Below are positions 16,821 to 24,523 of a stretch of DNA of 64,000 bases, one piece after another. The position numbers and the translations under genes were made by a program. This stretch comes from Streptomyces sp. TLI_105. Its GTDB lineage: Bacteria > Actinomycetota > Actinomycetes > Streptomycetales > Streptomycetaceae. The stretch is from positions 3,996,501 to 4,060,500 of the forward strand of contig NZ_FNSM01000001.1 of assembly GCF_900105415.1 (NCBI RefSeq), written 5' to 3'. Position 1 is the stretch's first letter. Every line of letters begins with the position of its first letter. The notes beneath the pieces were generated by a model. That model did not search any database and had not been told where the DNA came from. It worked only from the letters and a program-made list of their open reading frames with translations.

Positions 16821-17126
16821 TCACCACCACGGGTGGAAGTTGACCACGGTGTTGGTCTGGTCGATATGGGTGAGGGCGGAGCCGTTCACACTCGCGGTGT
16901 TGTTCTGATTGGAGGCACCGGAACCGGTCGCCACCTGCTGCGTCGTGGTCGAGTTGCCGAGGTTGTGCCCGCCGACTCCGCTGCCGATGATCGTGGCGAC
17001 GCTCGTGTTCGATCCGTCGTCCGCGAAACCGCCGTTGTCGGCCTGGGCCACTCCGGCGAAGAGCGCGGCGGCGAGGGGGAGGGCGGCGGCAGCGGCGAGG
17101 ATGCGGGCGGTACGGATGCTTGCCAT
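16821..17126 (-). CDS. nepA: Small secreted spore-wall protein, NepA-like
   Basis: A 101-residue protein with a clear signal peptide (ASIRTARILAAAAALPLAAA, cleavage likely after VAQA). The mature part is about 75 residues rich in Asn, Ser, Thr, Gly and Gln without cysteine, for example GNSTTTQQVATGSG, ASNQNNTASV and ALTHIDQTNTVV. The spaced Asn/Gln pattern resembles curlin-type amyloid repeats. NepA of S. coelicolor is a small cell-wall structural protein made in sporulating aerial hyphae and needed for spore dormancy; size, secretion and neighbourhood fit from memory, but sequence identity could not be tested. The ATG has GGAGGA six bases upstream. A chaplin or rodlin is ruled out by composition. 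Confidence 0.5.
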   Translation of the reverse strand: MASIRTARILAAAAALPLAAALFAGVAQADNGGFADDGSNTSVATIIGSGVGGHNLGNSTTTQQVATGSGASNQNNTASVNGSALTHIDQTNTVVNFHPWW

Positions 17127-17166
17127 GTCTGTTCCTCCGGGAACTGAAAGCTGATGCTGTTGCACG

Positions 17167-17216
17167 GAACTGCTCTACGGAACTTCTCTGTGAACCGCTC
17201 TGTGAACTTCTCTGAA
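17167..17216. repeat. Four 12-13-bp tandem repeats upstream of the nepA-like gene
   Basis: Units GGAACTGCTCTAC, GGAACTTCTCTGT, GAACCGCTCTGT and GAACTTCTCTGA follow one another 40-90 bases upstream of the nepA-like ATG. They could lie in its 5' leader or promoter. The rest of 17217-17613 holds no convincing gene. Confidence 0.7.
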
Positions 17217-17613
17217 GTACGGCCATGTCCAAGGCAGTTGGCCGACCGCCCCGGTCTTCGTGCTCGACGTCGCGAATCCAGAGTTGCCCACCGAATCCCC
17301 GGCGAACCACCCTGGAGCGGCTGATTCCCCCGCAAGCGTGAGGACAAGCCGATAAACCCGCCCACAGCGAGGAAGGCGCAGCTCAGCGGGGAGCGGGAGC
17401 CCCATGCGCGGCGTGTCGGCCGCCACGGCCGGTGCGCCCCAAGGGGCGAAGCGTTCCGGCAGTTTTTCAGTCAATCCGTCGTACGGAACGACGGTGCCGG
17501 GGAGATCCGCGAAGGGACACGAAGAGAAAAGCCGAACACATTCATCGAATAAGCCAATGCGTTCGGCTCCGGTGCCAGGCATCGCGAACCCGGCCTGATC
17601 GACAAGACACCCC

Positions 17614-17782
17614 CTAGGGCCTGTCTGACAATTCGCGTCGGATCAGGCCGGGTCGCTCGGTGCGTGCGATCGGCGTGCGGCCGGGGCGCTCTTGTAGCGG
17701 AGCTACTTGGGCGTTTCGGCCGTGCGGCGAGCGCGCGTGCCGGGCGGGCCGGACCCGGCGGGAATTGTCAGACAGGCCCTAG
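17614..17782. mobile_element. MITE with 21-bp perfect terminal inverted repeats
   Basis: CTAGGGCCTGTCTGACAATT (17614-17633, the arm continues to 17634) is matched exactly in reverse at 17762-17782. The element is 169 bp with no coding capacity, ends in CTAG on both sides (possible target duplication), and has the GGGCCTGTCTGACAA-type end that I recall from Streptomyces insertion elements. An internal GTAGCGGAGCTAC adds secondary structure. The right end overlaps the final codon of the macrodomain gene and provides its TAG stop. Confidence 0.75.
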
Positions 17783-18288
17783 TGCGCGAGGGCGGCCTCG
17801 AAGGCGGCGTACGCGGTCGCGTCGAAGAGCACGAAGCGGACCTCCTCCACCTGGGTCGCGGCGGCCCGGACGGTCTCCACGGCGATCCGGGCGCCGTCGT
17901 CCATCGGCCAGCCGTAGACGCCGGTGGAGATGGCCGGGAACGCGACCGTACGGTCACCCAACTCGTCGGCCACCCGCAGCGCTTCGCGGTAGCAGGAGGC
18001 GAGCAGCCCCGAGCGGTCCTCGTCGCGCGACCACACCGGCCCCACCGTGTGGATCACGTGCCGGGCCGGCAGCCGCCCGGCCGTGGTCGCGACGGCCCGC
18101 CCGGTCGGCAGTCCCTTGCCGTAGTGCGAGCTCCGCAGGTCCCGGCAGGCGGCGAGGATCTCCGGGCCGCCCTTCCGGTGGATGGCCCCGTCGACCCCGC
18201 CCCCGCCGAGCAGCGAGGAGTTCGCGGCGTTGACCACCGCGTCGGCCGCCTCGGCGGTGATGTCCCCCTGGACGAGCACGATCCGCAT
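17779..18288 (-). CDS. Macrodomain protein, O-acetyl-ADP-ribose deacetylase
   Basis: A 169-residue single macrodomain of the MacroD/YmdB type, which hydrolyses O-acetyl-ADP-ribose and removes ADP-ribose from acidic residues. [20 protein letters not shown] binds the adenosine, [16 protein letters not shown] carries the catalytic loop, and [14 protein letters not shown] the phosphate-binding loop. The ATG at 18288 follows AGGGG. Its TAG stop lies inside the inverted repeat of the adjacent MITE, so the last residue or two may differ from the ancestral protein; the domain itself is complete. Confidence 0.9.
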   Translation of the reverse strand: MRIVLVQGDITAEAADAVVNAANSSLLGGGGVDGAIHRKGGPEILAACRDLRSSHYGKGLPTGRAVATTAGRLPARHVIHTVGPVWSRDEDRSGLLASCYREALRVADELGDRTVAFPAISTGVYGWPMDDGARIAVETVRAAATQVEEVRFVLFDATAYAAFEAALAH

Positions 18289-18688
18289 CCCTACCCCTGT
18301 CTCCGTGGATCTCCGGACCTTATGTCCCCGTTCGCCGGGCGGCACCGCTTTTACCACCTCGCCGGACCGGGAACCCCCGTCCGGAGCCACGGGCGGCCGG
18401 GGCGCGGAGCGATGCATACGTACGGGAAGACCCGCTGGAAGCGATGTCACACGTACGGGTGGGTGTGAGGGTCGGGCGGCCGGGCACGGGACCGCCGCTC
18501 CGGACGGAGAGGGCGCCTGCGGGCACCGTCGGGCCCTGGAAGCGAAATACCCGGCACACAAGGCATTTCCGGCCTTCAATCGCTCAGAGCTGTGCGCGTG
18601 TCTAACCCCAACCCGACGCCTAAATTGTTCAGAATGTCACCTACTGCCCCACTTGAAACTACGAAGTTTCGTTGCCGAGGAGCGTGTC
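18289..18688. other. Divergent intergenic region, 400 bp
   Basis: This separates the minus-strand macrodomain gene from a plus-strand hypothetical gene and should hold both promoters. The right end is less GC-rich. One inverted repeat, GAAACT-ACGA-AGTTTC (18655-18670), lies 19 bases before the plus-strand start and could be an operator. CGTACGGG occurs twice near 18420-18460. No RNA gene or further ORF could be supported. Confidence 0.5.
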
Positions 18689-19915
18689 ATGCAGATTCGC
18701 AGGTGGCTCCCAGACCAGCCCACCCGCATCGGCCGCCATGACTGGCCGGACGAGGGCGTCAAGGGAACACATCTGCGGCTGCAGGCCGGATCCATCGTCG
18801 TGCTGGACCGGCAGGCGTGGCGCGTCCTGGACATCACCGGCTATCCGGGCAACCACTGGCCGGAATCCTACGAGAAGGCATGGCGCGACCACGTCGAGCT
18901 GTGGTGGCATGCCAACGAACTGCGGCGGGCCGAGAACCAGGCGGTCAAACCGGCCCCCGAACGCGCCGAGTTCTACAGGCGTCCGGTGGTCCTCGTGCTG
19001 CGCGACGAGAACCTGCCCCGGTCCGCGGCGAAGCACTGGTGCGCCCCCGCCAGCCAGGACTGGCAGGTCCTTCCCGAGCACTACGCCGTCTGCCGGGCCT
19101 GCGGCGAACTGCCGCCCTGCCACCACGGGGAGTACCGCCCGGAAGGCGGCCCCCGCCGCCCCGAGCAGAGCGGCGGCATCCCGCTCCTCGTGCCGGAGGG
19201 CTGCTGCATGGGGTGCGCCGAGGAGATCAAGCCGCGGATGCGGACCGTGCGCTTCCCCGGCCCCAACCTCTGGTACCCGGACCTGGGCGACAACACCGCG
19301 ATCTTCCACGCCCGTTCCTCCTGCGAGGACCAGGTGGAGTACTACCGCGCGCAGTGGCAGAGCGAGTACGCCCAGCCCGCCGCCCACCCGGCTCCCCCGG
19401 CGTTCCCCGGCTTCGACCACTTCGTCCTGCCCCGGGCCCGCCGGTCCCGGCCCCCGGTGCTGGGACCGGTCCCACAGCACGGGCAGGACCCCGCCGCGTC
19501 CCCGCACCCCCAGGAGGAGGCGCACACCTCGCTGGCCGTCGGCTCCGGCACCTTCTCGCCGTCCTTCGAGGGCTACCGGACGGAGCCCGAGCCGTACCCC
19601 TCGGCTCCTCCCCCGCCGCCGCCCCCGCCGCCTTCGCCCACGCCGGTGACCCAGCCCGCACCCGCCCCCGCACCTGCACCTGCACCTGCACCTGCGCAGA
19701 GCATGGCCCCCGCCGCCGCTCCCGCCGCTCCCGCCGGGGACGGCGGCCCTGCCGGCCCCGCCGTCCGGGCGGCGGAGGAACTGAGCCGCACCCTCACGGA
19801 GCGCCCCGCCTTCCACAACGCGGAACAGGCGGCCCGGGTGATCGAGGAACTCACCGCGGCCGTCCGCAACATCGCCCTCTGCCTGAACAACCCCCAGACC
19901 CGCACCCACCTCTGA
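18689..19915 (+). CDS. Hypothetical Cys-rich, Pro-rich protein (unknown function)
   Basis: A 408-residue protein that I do not recognise. The first 230 residues look globular: MQIRRWLPDQPTRIG, then LQAGSIVVLDRQAWRVLDI (a small beta-barrel-like start), then CRACGELPPCHH and CCMGCAEEI, a cluster of Cys/His residues likely to bind zinc. Residues about 230-360 are low complexity, with a polyproline run and (PA)n encoded by CACCTG repeats near 19669-19697. The C-terminal 50 residues (AAEELSRTLTERPAFHNAE onward) are predicted helical. It has no signal peptide or membrane segment. GAGGAG six bases before the ATG supports the start. It appears monocistronic. Confidence 0.7.
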   Translation: MQIRRWLPDQPTRIGRHDWPDEGVKGTHLRLQAGSIVVLDRQAWRVLDITGYPGNHWPESYEKAWRDHVELWWHANELRRAENQAVKPAPERAEFYRRPVVLVLRDENLPRSAAKHWCAPASQDWQVLPEHYAVCRACGELPPCHHGEYRPEGGPRRPEQSGGIPLLVPEGCCMGCAEEIKPRMRTVRFPGPNLWYPDLGDNTAIFHARSSCEDQVEYYRAQWQSEYAQPAAHPAPPAFPGFDHFVLPRARRSRPPVLGPVPQHGQDPAASPHPQEEAHTSLAVGSGTFSPSFEGYRTEPEPYPSAPPPPPPPPPSPTPVTQPAPAPAPAPAPAPAQSMAPAAAPAAPAGDGGPAGPAVRAAEELSRTLTERPAFHNAEQAARVIEELTAAVRNIALCLNNPQTRTHL

Positions 19916-19946
19916 TCCCGCACCCCGGCGACCGTACGGAGAACAG

Positions 19947-19981
19947 GGAGGGCGGACCCCGGAATCCGGGGCTCACCCTCC
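19947..19981. terminator. Two-part hairpin terminator between convergent genes
   Basis: Outer arms GGAGGG (19947-19952) and CCCTCC (19976-19981) enclose an inner CCCCGG-AAT-CCGGGG hairpin (19957-19971). It lies between the ends of two convergent hypothetical genes. Confidence 0.65.
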
Positions 19982-20029
19982 GGGCCCCTCGCCGCCTCCG
20001 TCGGTCCACGCCTGGTCCACCGGGTCGGC

Positions 20030-20473
20030 TCAGTCTCCGGAGAAGCCCCAGAAGTAGATCTCCCGCGGCTCGTCCTGGTCGTCGTGGAGCACGGCGCACC
20101 GCCCGTACCAACGCCAGTGGTCGAACTCCTCGAACCTCGGCACGTGCGCCCGGGTGAGCTTCCGCGTGCCCAGGACACGCAGCGCCTCCTCCTCGGTCAC
20201 CTGCTTCATCGTGGAGTAATCCGGCTCCTCATCCGGTCCGATGATCCGGAAGACGTCGAGAATCGAGTGCGTCCCGTCGTGCTGCACGAGCTCGTGCTCC
20301 CACAGCTCCTCCTCGGTCTCGGGCCACGGCAGCCGTTCTTCCTCCGGCCTCCAGTCGCCGCCCGGACCCCAGTAGTAGTCCCGCTCCTCGAAGACCTTCC
20401 GCCTCAGCGCCTCGAACGCCCCGACGAGATCCTCCTGATACGGCACCGAGTAGTCCCACCCCGACGCGCCCAT
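20030..20473 (-). CDS. Hypothetical acidic cytoplasmic protein
   Basis: A 147-residue protein with no domain I can name. It is acidic and rich in aromatic residues (WDYSVPYQEDLVGAFEALRR, RDYYWGPGGDW, EIYFWGFSGD), with no signal peptide or membrane segment. The ATG at 20473 has GGGGAGGGG about six bases upstream; the frame stays open further upstream but those residues look non-coding. It stands alone between two convergent or divergent units. Such small solitary proteins often turn out to be immunity- or SMI1-like, but no motif here proves it. Confidence 0.6.
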   Translation of the reverse strand: MGASGWDYSVPYQEDLVGAFEALRRKVFEERDYYWGPGGDWRPEEERLPWPETEEELWEHELVQHDGTHSILDVFRIIGPDEEPDYSTMKQVTEEEALRVLGTRKLTRAHVPRFEEFDHWRWYGRCAVLHDDQDEPREIYFWGFSGD

Positions 20474-20630
20474 ATGCCGGCCCCTCCCCACACAGCTCTG
20501 CCAGAACGGCCGGACGCTAACAGCGGCCACTGACACAGCCCCCCGTTCGTCAGCCCGACATGACACCGGCCGAACCCCACCCCGGCCATCCCCCTCTCCG
20601 CGCGGGTGGAGGCCGTGGGGGCACCACGTC

Positions 20631-20769
20631 GTGAAGCTCCGGCTCCCGGCCGTGACCGCCGTCGTCAACGAGCGGCGCGAGGTCCTGATGATGCGGCGGC
20701 ACCGCTTCATCACCGACGCCTGGGCGACCGCAGCGTCCTTCTTCCAGTGCGAGCGGTGGATACGAGAGC
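20631..20769 (+). pseudogene. N-terminal remnant of a Nudix hydrolase
   Basis: The reading KLRLPAVTAVVNERREVLMM, then RRHRFITDAWA, matches the first strands of bacterial Nudix hydrolases, which normally continue with WELPGG and the GX5EX7REUXEEXGU box. Here the similarity stops after about 35 residues and the sequence runs into the terminator and tRNA-Ser, so the catalytic box is absent. The remaining frame ends at 20828 inside the tRNA. Confidence 0.45.
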
Positions 20770-20801
20770 GGCCCCTGACCGAGTTACCTGGTCAGGGGCC
20801 G
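20769..20801 (-). terminator. 12-bp hairpin after tRNA-Ser(TGA)
   Basis: CGGCCCCTGACC (20769-20780) pairs perfectly with GGTCAGGGGCCG (20790-20801) around a nine-base loop, nine bases beyond the 3' end of the minus-strand tRNA. Confidence 0.85.
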
Positions 20802-20809
20802 TTCATCTG

Positions 20810-20896
20810 CGGTGGGTGTGGGATTTGAACCCACGGAGACATCGCTGCCTCGACGGTTTTCAAGACCGTTCCCTTAGGCCGCTCGGGCAACCCACC
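20810..20896 (-). tRNA. tRNA-Ser(TGA)
   Basis: The minus-strand 87-nt sequence has the acceptor stem GGTGGGT/ACCCACC, discriminator G, the anticodon loop CTTGAAA giving TGA, a long variable arm and the T-loop GGTTCAAATCC. CCA is not encoded. Confidence 0.95.
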
Positions 20897-20978
20897 CACG
20901 CCCCGGCCCACCTGGGGCGGAGCGGGATACACCCTACCGGTTGGGCGCCTCGGGCAGGGAAGACCCGGCAGAGGACGC

Positions 20979-21014
20979 AGGAGGGGAGCACCGGGTGTCC
21001 GGTGCTCCCCTCCT
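20979..21014 (-). terminator. 16-bp hairpin terminator after the HtrA-like gene
   Basis: AGGAGGGGAGCACCGG (20979-20994) pairs perfectly with CCGGTGCTCCCCTCCT (20999-21014) around GTGT, 18 bases downstream of the minus-strand protease stop codon. Confidence 0.9.
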
Positions 21015-21032
21015 GTCGTTCGGGCGTGTGCC

Positions 21033-22493
21033 TCAGCTGTCGCCGGTGCGTTCGCCGAGGACGACGGTGGCCGTGGCCGTCTTGCCGTCACGCTCGTAGG
21101 TGATCTTCACCGAGTCGCCCGGCTTGTGGGTCCAGATCTCGCTGATCAGGGTCGGGCCGCTGTCGATCGGGTGGTCGCCGAAGCCCGTGATCACGTCCCC
21201 GGCCTTCAGGCCCGCCTTCGCCGCCGGGCCGTCGGGCGTGACCGAGGGCGTGCCGCCGGAGCCCTGGCCCGCGATCGTCGCGCCCTGGCCCTTCTCGTTC
21301 ATGTTCACGGTCGCGCCGATCACCGGGTACACCGGCTTGCCCGTCTTGATCAGCTGCTGCGCCACGTTCTTCGCCTGGTTGACCGGGATCGCGAAGCCGA
21401 GGCCGATCGAGCCCGCCTGGGACTGGCCGAAGCCGCCGCTGGTCGACTGGATGGCCGAGTTGATGCCGATCACCGCGCCGCTCGCGTCGAGCAGCGGACC
21501 GCCGGAGTTGCCCGGGTTGATCGAGGCGTCCGTCTGCAGCGCGCTCATGTACGAGTTGCTGCCGCCGGAGCCGTCGCCCGAGGCGACCGGGCGGTTCTTG
21601 GCACTGACGATGCCCGTCGTCACCGTGTTCGACAGGCCGAAGGGGGCGCCGATCGCGATCGTCGAGTCGCCGACCGCCACCTTGTCGGAGTCCCCGAGCG
21701 GCAGCGGCGTCAGCCCCTTCGGGGCGTCCTTCAGCTTCAGGACCGCCACGTCGTAGCCCTCGGCCCGGCCGACGACCTCCGCGTCGTACGTCTTGCCGTC
21801 CGAGAAGGTCACGGACAGCGTGCCGCCGTCAGCCGCCGACGCCACCACGTGGTTGTTGGTGACGATGTGGCCTTCCTTGTCGTAGACGAAGCCCGTGCCC
21901 GTACCGCCCTCGCCCTCCTGGCCGCCGGACTTCGCCTGGATGGTGACCACGCTCGGCAGGGCCTTCGCGGCGACCGCCGCGACCGTCCCCGGCTCGCGCT
22001 TGAAGGAGGCCGGGGCCTGGCCGGAGGAGACCGTGGTCGAGCTGAAGCCGTTGTCGCCGCGCTCGGCCGCCCAGTAGCCGATGCCGCCGCCGATGCCGCC
22101 CGCGACGAGCGACGCGACGAGCACGGCCGCCACGAGGCCGCCGGTCCGCCGGCGCGGCGCCGCAGGGGGCACGGGCGGCTGCGGGGCGCCCCAGGCCGGG
22201 ACGGCCGGCGGGGGCGGCGGCCAACCACCGGCGGGCGCGGCGGCGGGCCCGGGAGCGGGGGTCTGGTACGGAGCCGCCGGGGCCGCGGCCGGAACCGGGG
22301 TCTGGACCGCCGTCGGCTCGTCCCCCTGCGGGGCCGTCTGCGGGGAGGGCTCCGGGGCGGGCGCCGGGGCCGCCTGCGAGGGCGTGTCGCCCGTCGGCTT
22401 GTCCAGCGACGTCGGGGGGACGGGAGCGGTCGGAGGGGCGGAGGGGGCAGCCGGGTCCGCCGGAACCGGCGTGCCCTCGTTCTCGGTGCTCAC
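21033..22493 (-). CDS. HtrA/DegP-like membrane-anchored serine protease with PDZ domain
   Basis: A 486-residue envelope quality-control protease. A Pro/Ala-rich cytoplasmic N-terminus of about 120 residues precedes one membrane segment (LVAAVLVASLVAGGIGGGIG). The trypsin-like domain then shows the triad: His in VTNNHVVAS, Asp in GYDVAVLKL and Ser in NPGNSGGPLL. A PDZ domain ends it (GPAAKAGLKAGDVITGFGD). The GTG start is preceded by GAGGAG eight bases away; an upstream ATG would lie in non-coding-like sequence. It is followed by a strong terminator and appears monocistronic. Orientation puts the protease outside the membrane. Confidence 0.9.
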   Translation of the reverse strand: MSTENEGTPVPADPAAPSAPPTAPVPPTSLDKPTGDTPSQAAPAPAPEPSPQTAPQGDEPTAVQTPVPAAAPAAPYQTPAPGPAAAPAGGWPPPPPAVPAWGAPQPPVPPAAPRRRTGGLVAAVLVASLVAGGIGGGIGYWAAERGDNGFSSTTVSSGQAPASFKREPGTVAAVAAKALPSVVTIQAKSGGQEGEGGTGTGFVYDKEGHIVTNNHVVASAADGGTLSVTFSDGKTYDAEVVGRAEGYDVAVLKLKDAPKGLTPLPLGDSDKVAVGDSTIAIGAPFGLSNTVTTGIVSAKNRPVASGDGSGGSNSYMSALQTDASINPGNSGGPLLDASGAVIGINSAIQSTSGGFGQSQAGSIGLGFAIPVNQAKNVAQQLIKTGKPVYPVIGATVNMNEKGQGATIAGQGSGGTPSVTPDGPAAKAGLKAGDVITGFGDHPIDSGPTLISEIWTHKPGDSVKITYERDGKTATATVVLGERTGDS

Positions 22494-22683
22494 AGCTCGC
22501 TCTCCTCGTTGACTGCGCGGAATGGGGTACGTGGGTGGCTCCAGGGTGCTGCACCAGCTTTTCCCACAGGACGTCAGGCCGCTGTAAGGCGGAGCTGTGC
22601 ATTCGCACCCCATCCTTTATATACGGACAGAACGGACTCCTCCCGGGGTGCCCGAGCCACCCCGCCAATGGCACCATGACGCG

Positions 22684-23505
22684 GTGACTCACGCACGACA
22701 GCACCCGAACCGCGTCCCCCTCCAGGTCGTCGCCCACCGCGGAGCGTCCGAGGACGCACCGGAACACACCCTCGCCGCCTATGTGAAGGCCATCGAGGAC
22801 GGCGCGGACGCCCTGGAGTGCGACGTCCGGCTCACCGCCGACGGCCATCTCGTCTGCGTCCACGACCGACGCGTCGACCGCACCTCGAACGGCCGCGGCG
22901 CCGTCTCCGCGCTCGAACTCGCCGATCTCACCGCCCTCGACTTCGGCACCTGGAAGGGCCGGGACGACTCCGGCGAGATCCCCGACTGGCGGGACCCCGG
23001 GTACACCTCCGTCCTCACCCTGGAGCGGCTCCTGGAGCTGGTCTCCGACGCCGGGCGCCGGGTCGAGCTGGCCATCGAGACCAAGCACCCCACCCGCTGG
23101 CGCGGCCAGGTCGAGGAGAAGCTGCTCCAACTCCTCAAGCGTTTCGGCCTGGACGCGCCCGCGTCCCCCGCCGAATCCCCCGTACGCGTCATGAGCTTCT
23201 CGGCCCGTTCCCTGTACCGGATCGCCGCCGCCGCGCCGACGCTGCCCACCGTCTCGCTCGCCCAGTTCGTCTCGCCCCGGCTGCGCGACGGGCGCCTGCC
23301 CGCGGGCGCGCGCATCGCGGGCCCGTCGATCCGGATCGTCCGGCACCACCCCGCCGTGATCCTGCGGCTCCAGAAGGCCGGGCACCAGGTCCACGTCTGG
23401 ACGGTGGACGAGGCGGAGGACGTCGAGCTCTGCGAGCGCCTGGGCGTGGACGCGATCATCACCAACCGGCCGAAGCAGGTGCTCGCCCAGCTGGGGCGTG
23501 ACTGA
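22684..23505 (+). CDS. glpQ: Glycerophosphodiester phosphodiesterase
   Basis: A 273-residue cytoplasmic enzyme of the GDPD family that hydrolyses glycerophosphodiesters to glycerol-3-phosphate and an alcohol. VVAHRGASEDAPEHTLAA carries the catalytic His and ALECDVRLTADGHLVCVHD the metal-binding Glu/Asp and second catalytic His. IETKH and the C-terminal VHVWTVDEAE and VDAIITN close the TIM barrel. There is no signal peptide. The GTG at 22684 lacks a ribosome site; CACCAT six bases upstream might be a -10 element for a leaderless message. It is divergent from the HtrA-like gene. Confidence 0.85.
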   Translation: MTHARQHPNRVPLQVVAHRGASEDAPEHTLAAYVKAIEDGADALECDVRLTADGHLVCVHDRRVDRTSNGRGAVSALELADLTALDFGTWKGRDDSGEIPDWRDPGYTSVLTLERLLELVSDAGRRVELAIETKHPTRWRGQVEEKLLQLLKRFGLDAPASPAESPVRVMSFSARSLYRIAAAAPTLPTVSLAQFVSPRLRDGRLPAGARIAGPSIRIVRHHPAVILRLQKAGHQVHVWTVDEAEDVELCERLGVDAIITNRPKQVLAQLGRD

Positions 23506-23699
23506 GCGCCTCCGGGGCGCCTCGCCCGTCACTCGTTCCCCGTCCGCCACAGGGGACTACAGCCCCTACGGGGCGTGCCCCGGCGCGTTCCGCGCGTACG
23601 CGATCGTCACGAGTGCCTCATCCCACACGGATTGGCCGGTTTCCGGTCCAGGCCATTGGGGCATCCACACGGTGGCGTGGGGCAAAGGAGGTCTCGGGG

Positions 23700-24215
23700 G
23701 TGGCGTTGGTGGTGGCACAGGAGGTGCCCACGTCGTCGAGCATGGCCGTACCCCATGGCCCTGCGGGCGTGGGTGAGGCGCGACACCGGATGCGGGACGA
23801 GCTGTACCGCAGCGGGGTGTCCGAATCGGTCGTCGACGACGCGGTGCTGATCCTCTCCGAACTGCTCAGCAATGCCTGTCGATACGGCAGGCCGCTGAAC
23901 CACGCGGAGCGGGGCGAAGGCGATGTACGGGCGGCCTGGCGGGTCGATGCGGGAGGCGGCCTACGGGTCGAGGTGACCGACGGGGGTGGTCCGACACGGC
24001 CCGTTCCATCGACGCCCTCGGTCACCGCGCGGGGCGGCCGCGGGCTGAACATCATCGGGGCGCTGGCCCAGGACTGGGGCGTACGGGACAGCGCGACCGG
24101 TGAGGTCACCGTCTGGGTGGTCGTCACCGAGGGGCACCGCCGCGAGGACTTCGCCGCGCGCGTCGGCGGCGGCTCGGGCTTCGACTTCCTCGACGCGTAC
24201 GACGACCTGGACTGA
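23700..24215 (+). CDS. RsbW-like HATPase regulatory protein
   Basis: A 171-residue stand-alone GHKL ATPase domain of the kind found in anti-sigma factor kinases. The N box is ELLSNACRYG, the G1 box VTDGGG and the G2 box GGRGLNII. Streptomyces encodes dozens of these, many without an adjacent sigma factor, and no partner is evident here. The GTG at 23700 is eight bases after AAAGGAGG. The last seven codons (24195-24215) are the first unit of a 21-bp tandem repeat that runs on past the stop for about 150 bp. Confidence 0.8.
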   Translation: MALVVAQEVPTSSSMAVPHGPAGVGEARHRMRDELYRSGVSESVVDDAVLILSELLSNACRYGRPLNHAERGEGDVRAAWRVDAGGGLRVEVTDGGGPTRPVPSTPSVTARGGRGLNIIGALAQDWGVRDSATGEVTVWVVVTEGHRREDFAARVGGGSGFDFLDAYDDLD

Positions 24216-24363
24216 GGCGCGTACGACGGCCCGGACCGAGGTACGACGGATCCGGGCCGATGTACGACGGACCTGGACCGAAGCACGACGGGCCTGGGCC
24301 GAAGCACGACGAGCCTGGACCGAAGCGCGACCATCCGGACCGAAGCACGCCGGTCCGAACCGA
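24195..24363 (+). repeat. 21-bp tandem repeat starting in the 3' end of the HATPase gene
   Basis: Unit 0 (24195-24215) is the last seven codons of the gene including TGA. After three bases, five 21-bp units (24219-24323) and two 20-bp units (24324-24363) follow, each like GYACGACGGNCCTGGACCGA. In the copies TGA has become CGA. The units sit in the gap before the DUF5926 gene and form no clear hairpin. Confidence 0.85.
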
Positions 24364-24523
24364 GAACCGGTGCCGGGAGGTGGTGGCGGGCGCGGCCTTC
24401 CGGCGGTGTCCGCCCGGGACGTCGTGCCGCCCCGCCTGAACGGCGCCGGGGCCCGGTGCGGCTAGGCTCGCGCCCGATACAGCACCGCACACAGCACAGC
24501 CGCGATCGGGAGAAAGCCACACC

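Noticed and set aside
16821..17126. Chaplin or rodlin
   Set aside because: No chaplin domain cysteines or hydrophobic repeats, and no rodlin motif; composition is Asn/Gln/Thr-rich instead.
17404..17617. Two short overlapping plus-strand frames upstream of the MITE
   Set aside because: No ribosome-binding site, no coding character and no recognisable family; treated as intergenic.
24219..24363. Possible CRISPR array
   Set aside because: Units are contiguous, degenerate 20-21-mers without unique spacers, and no cas genes occur; it is a simple tandem repeat.
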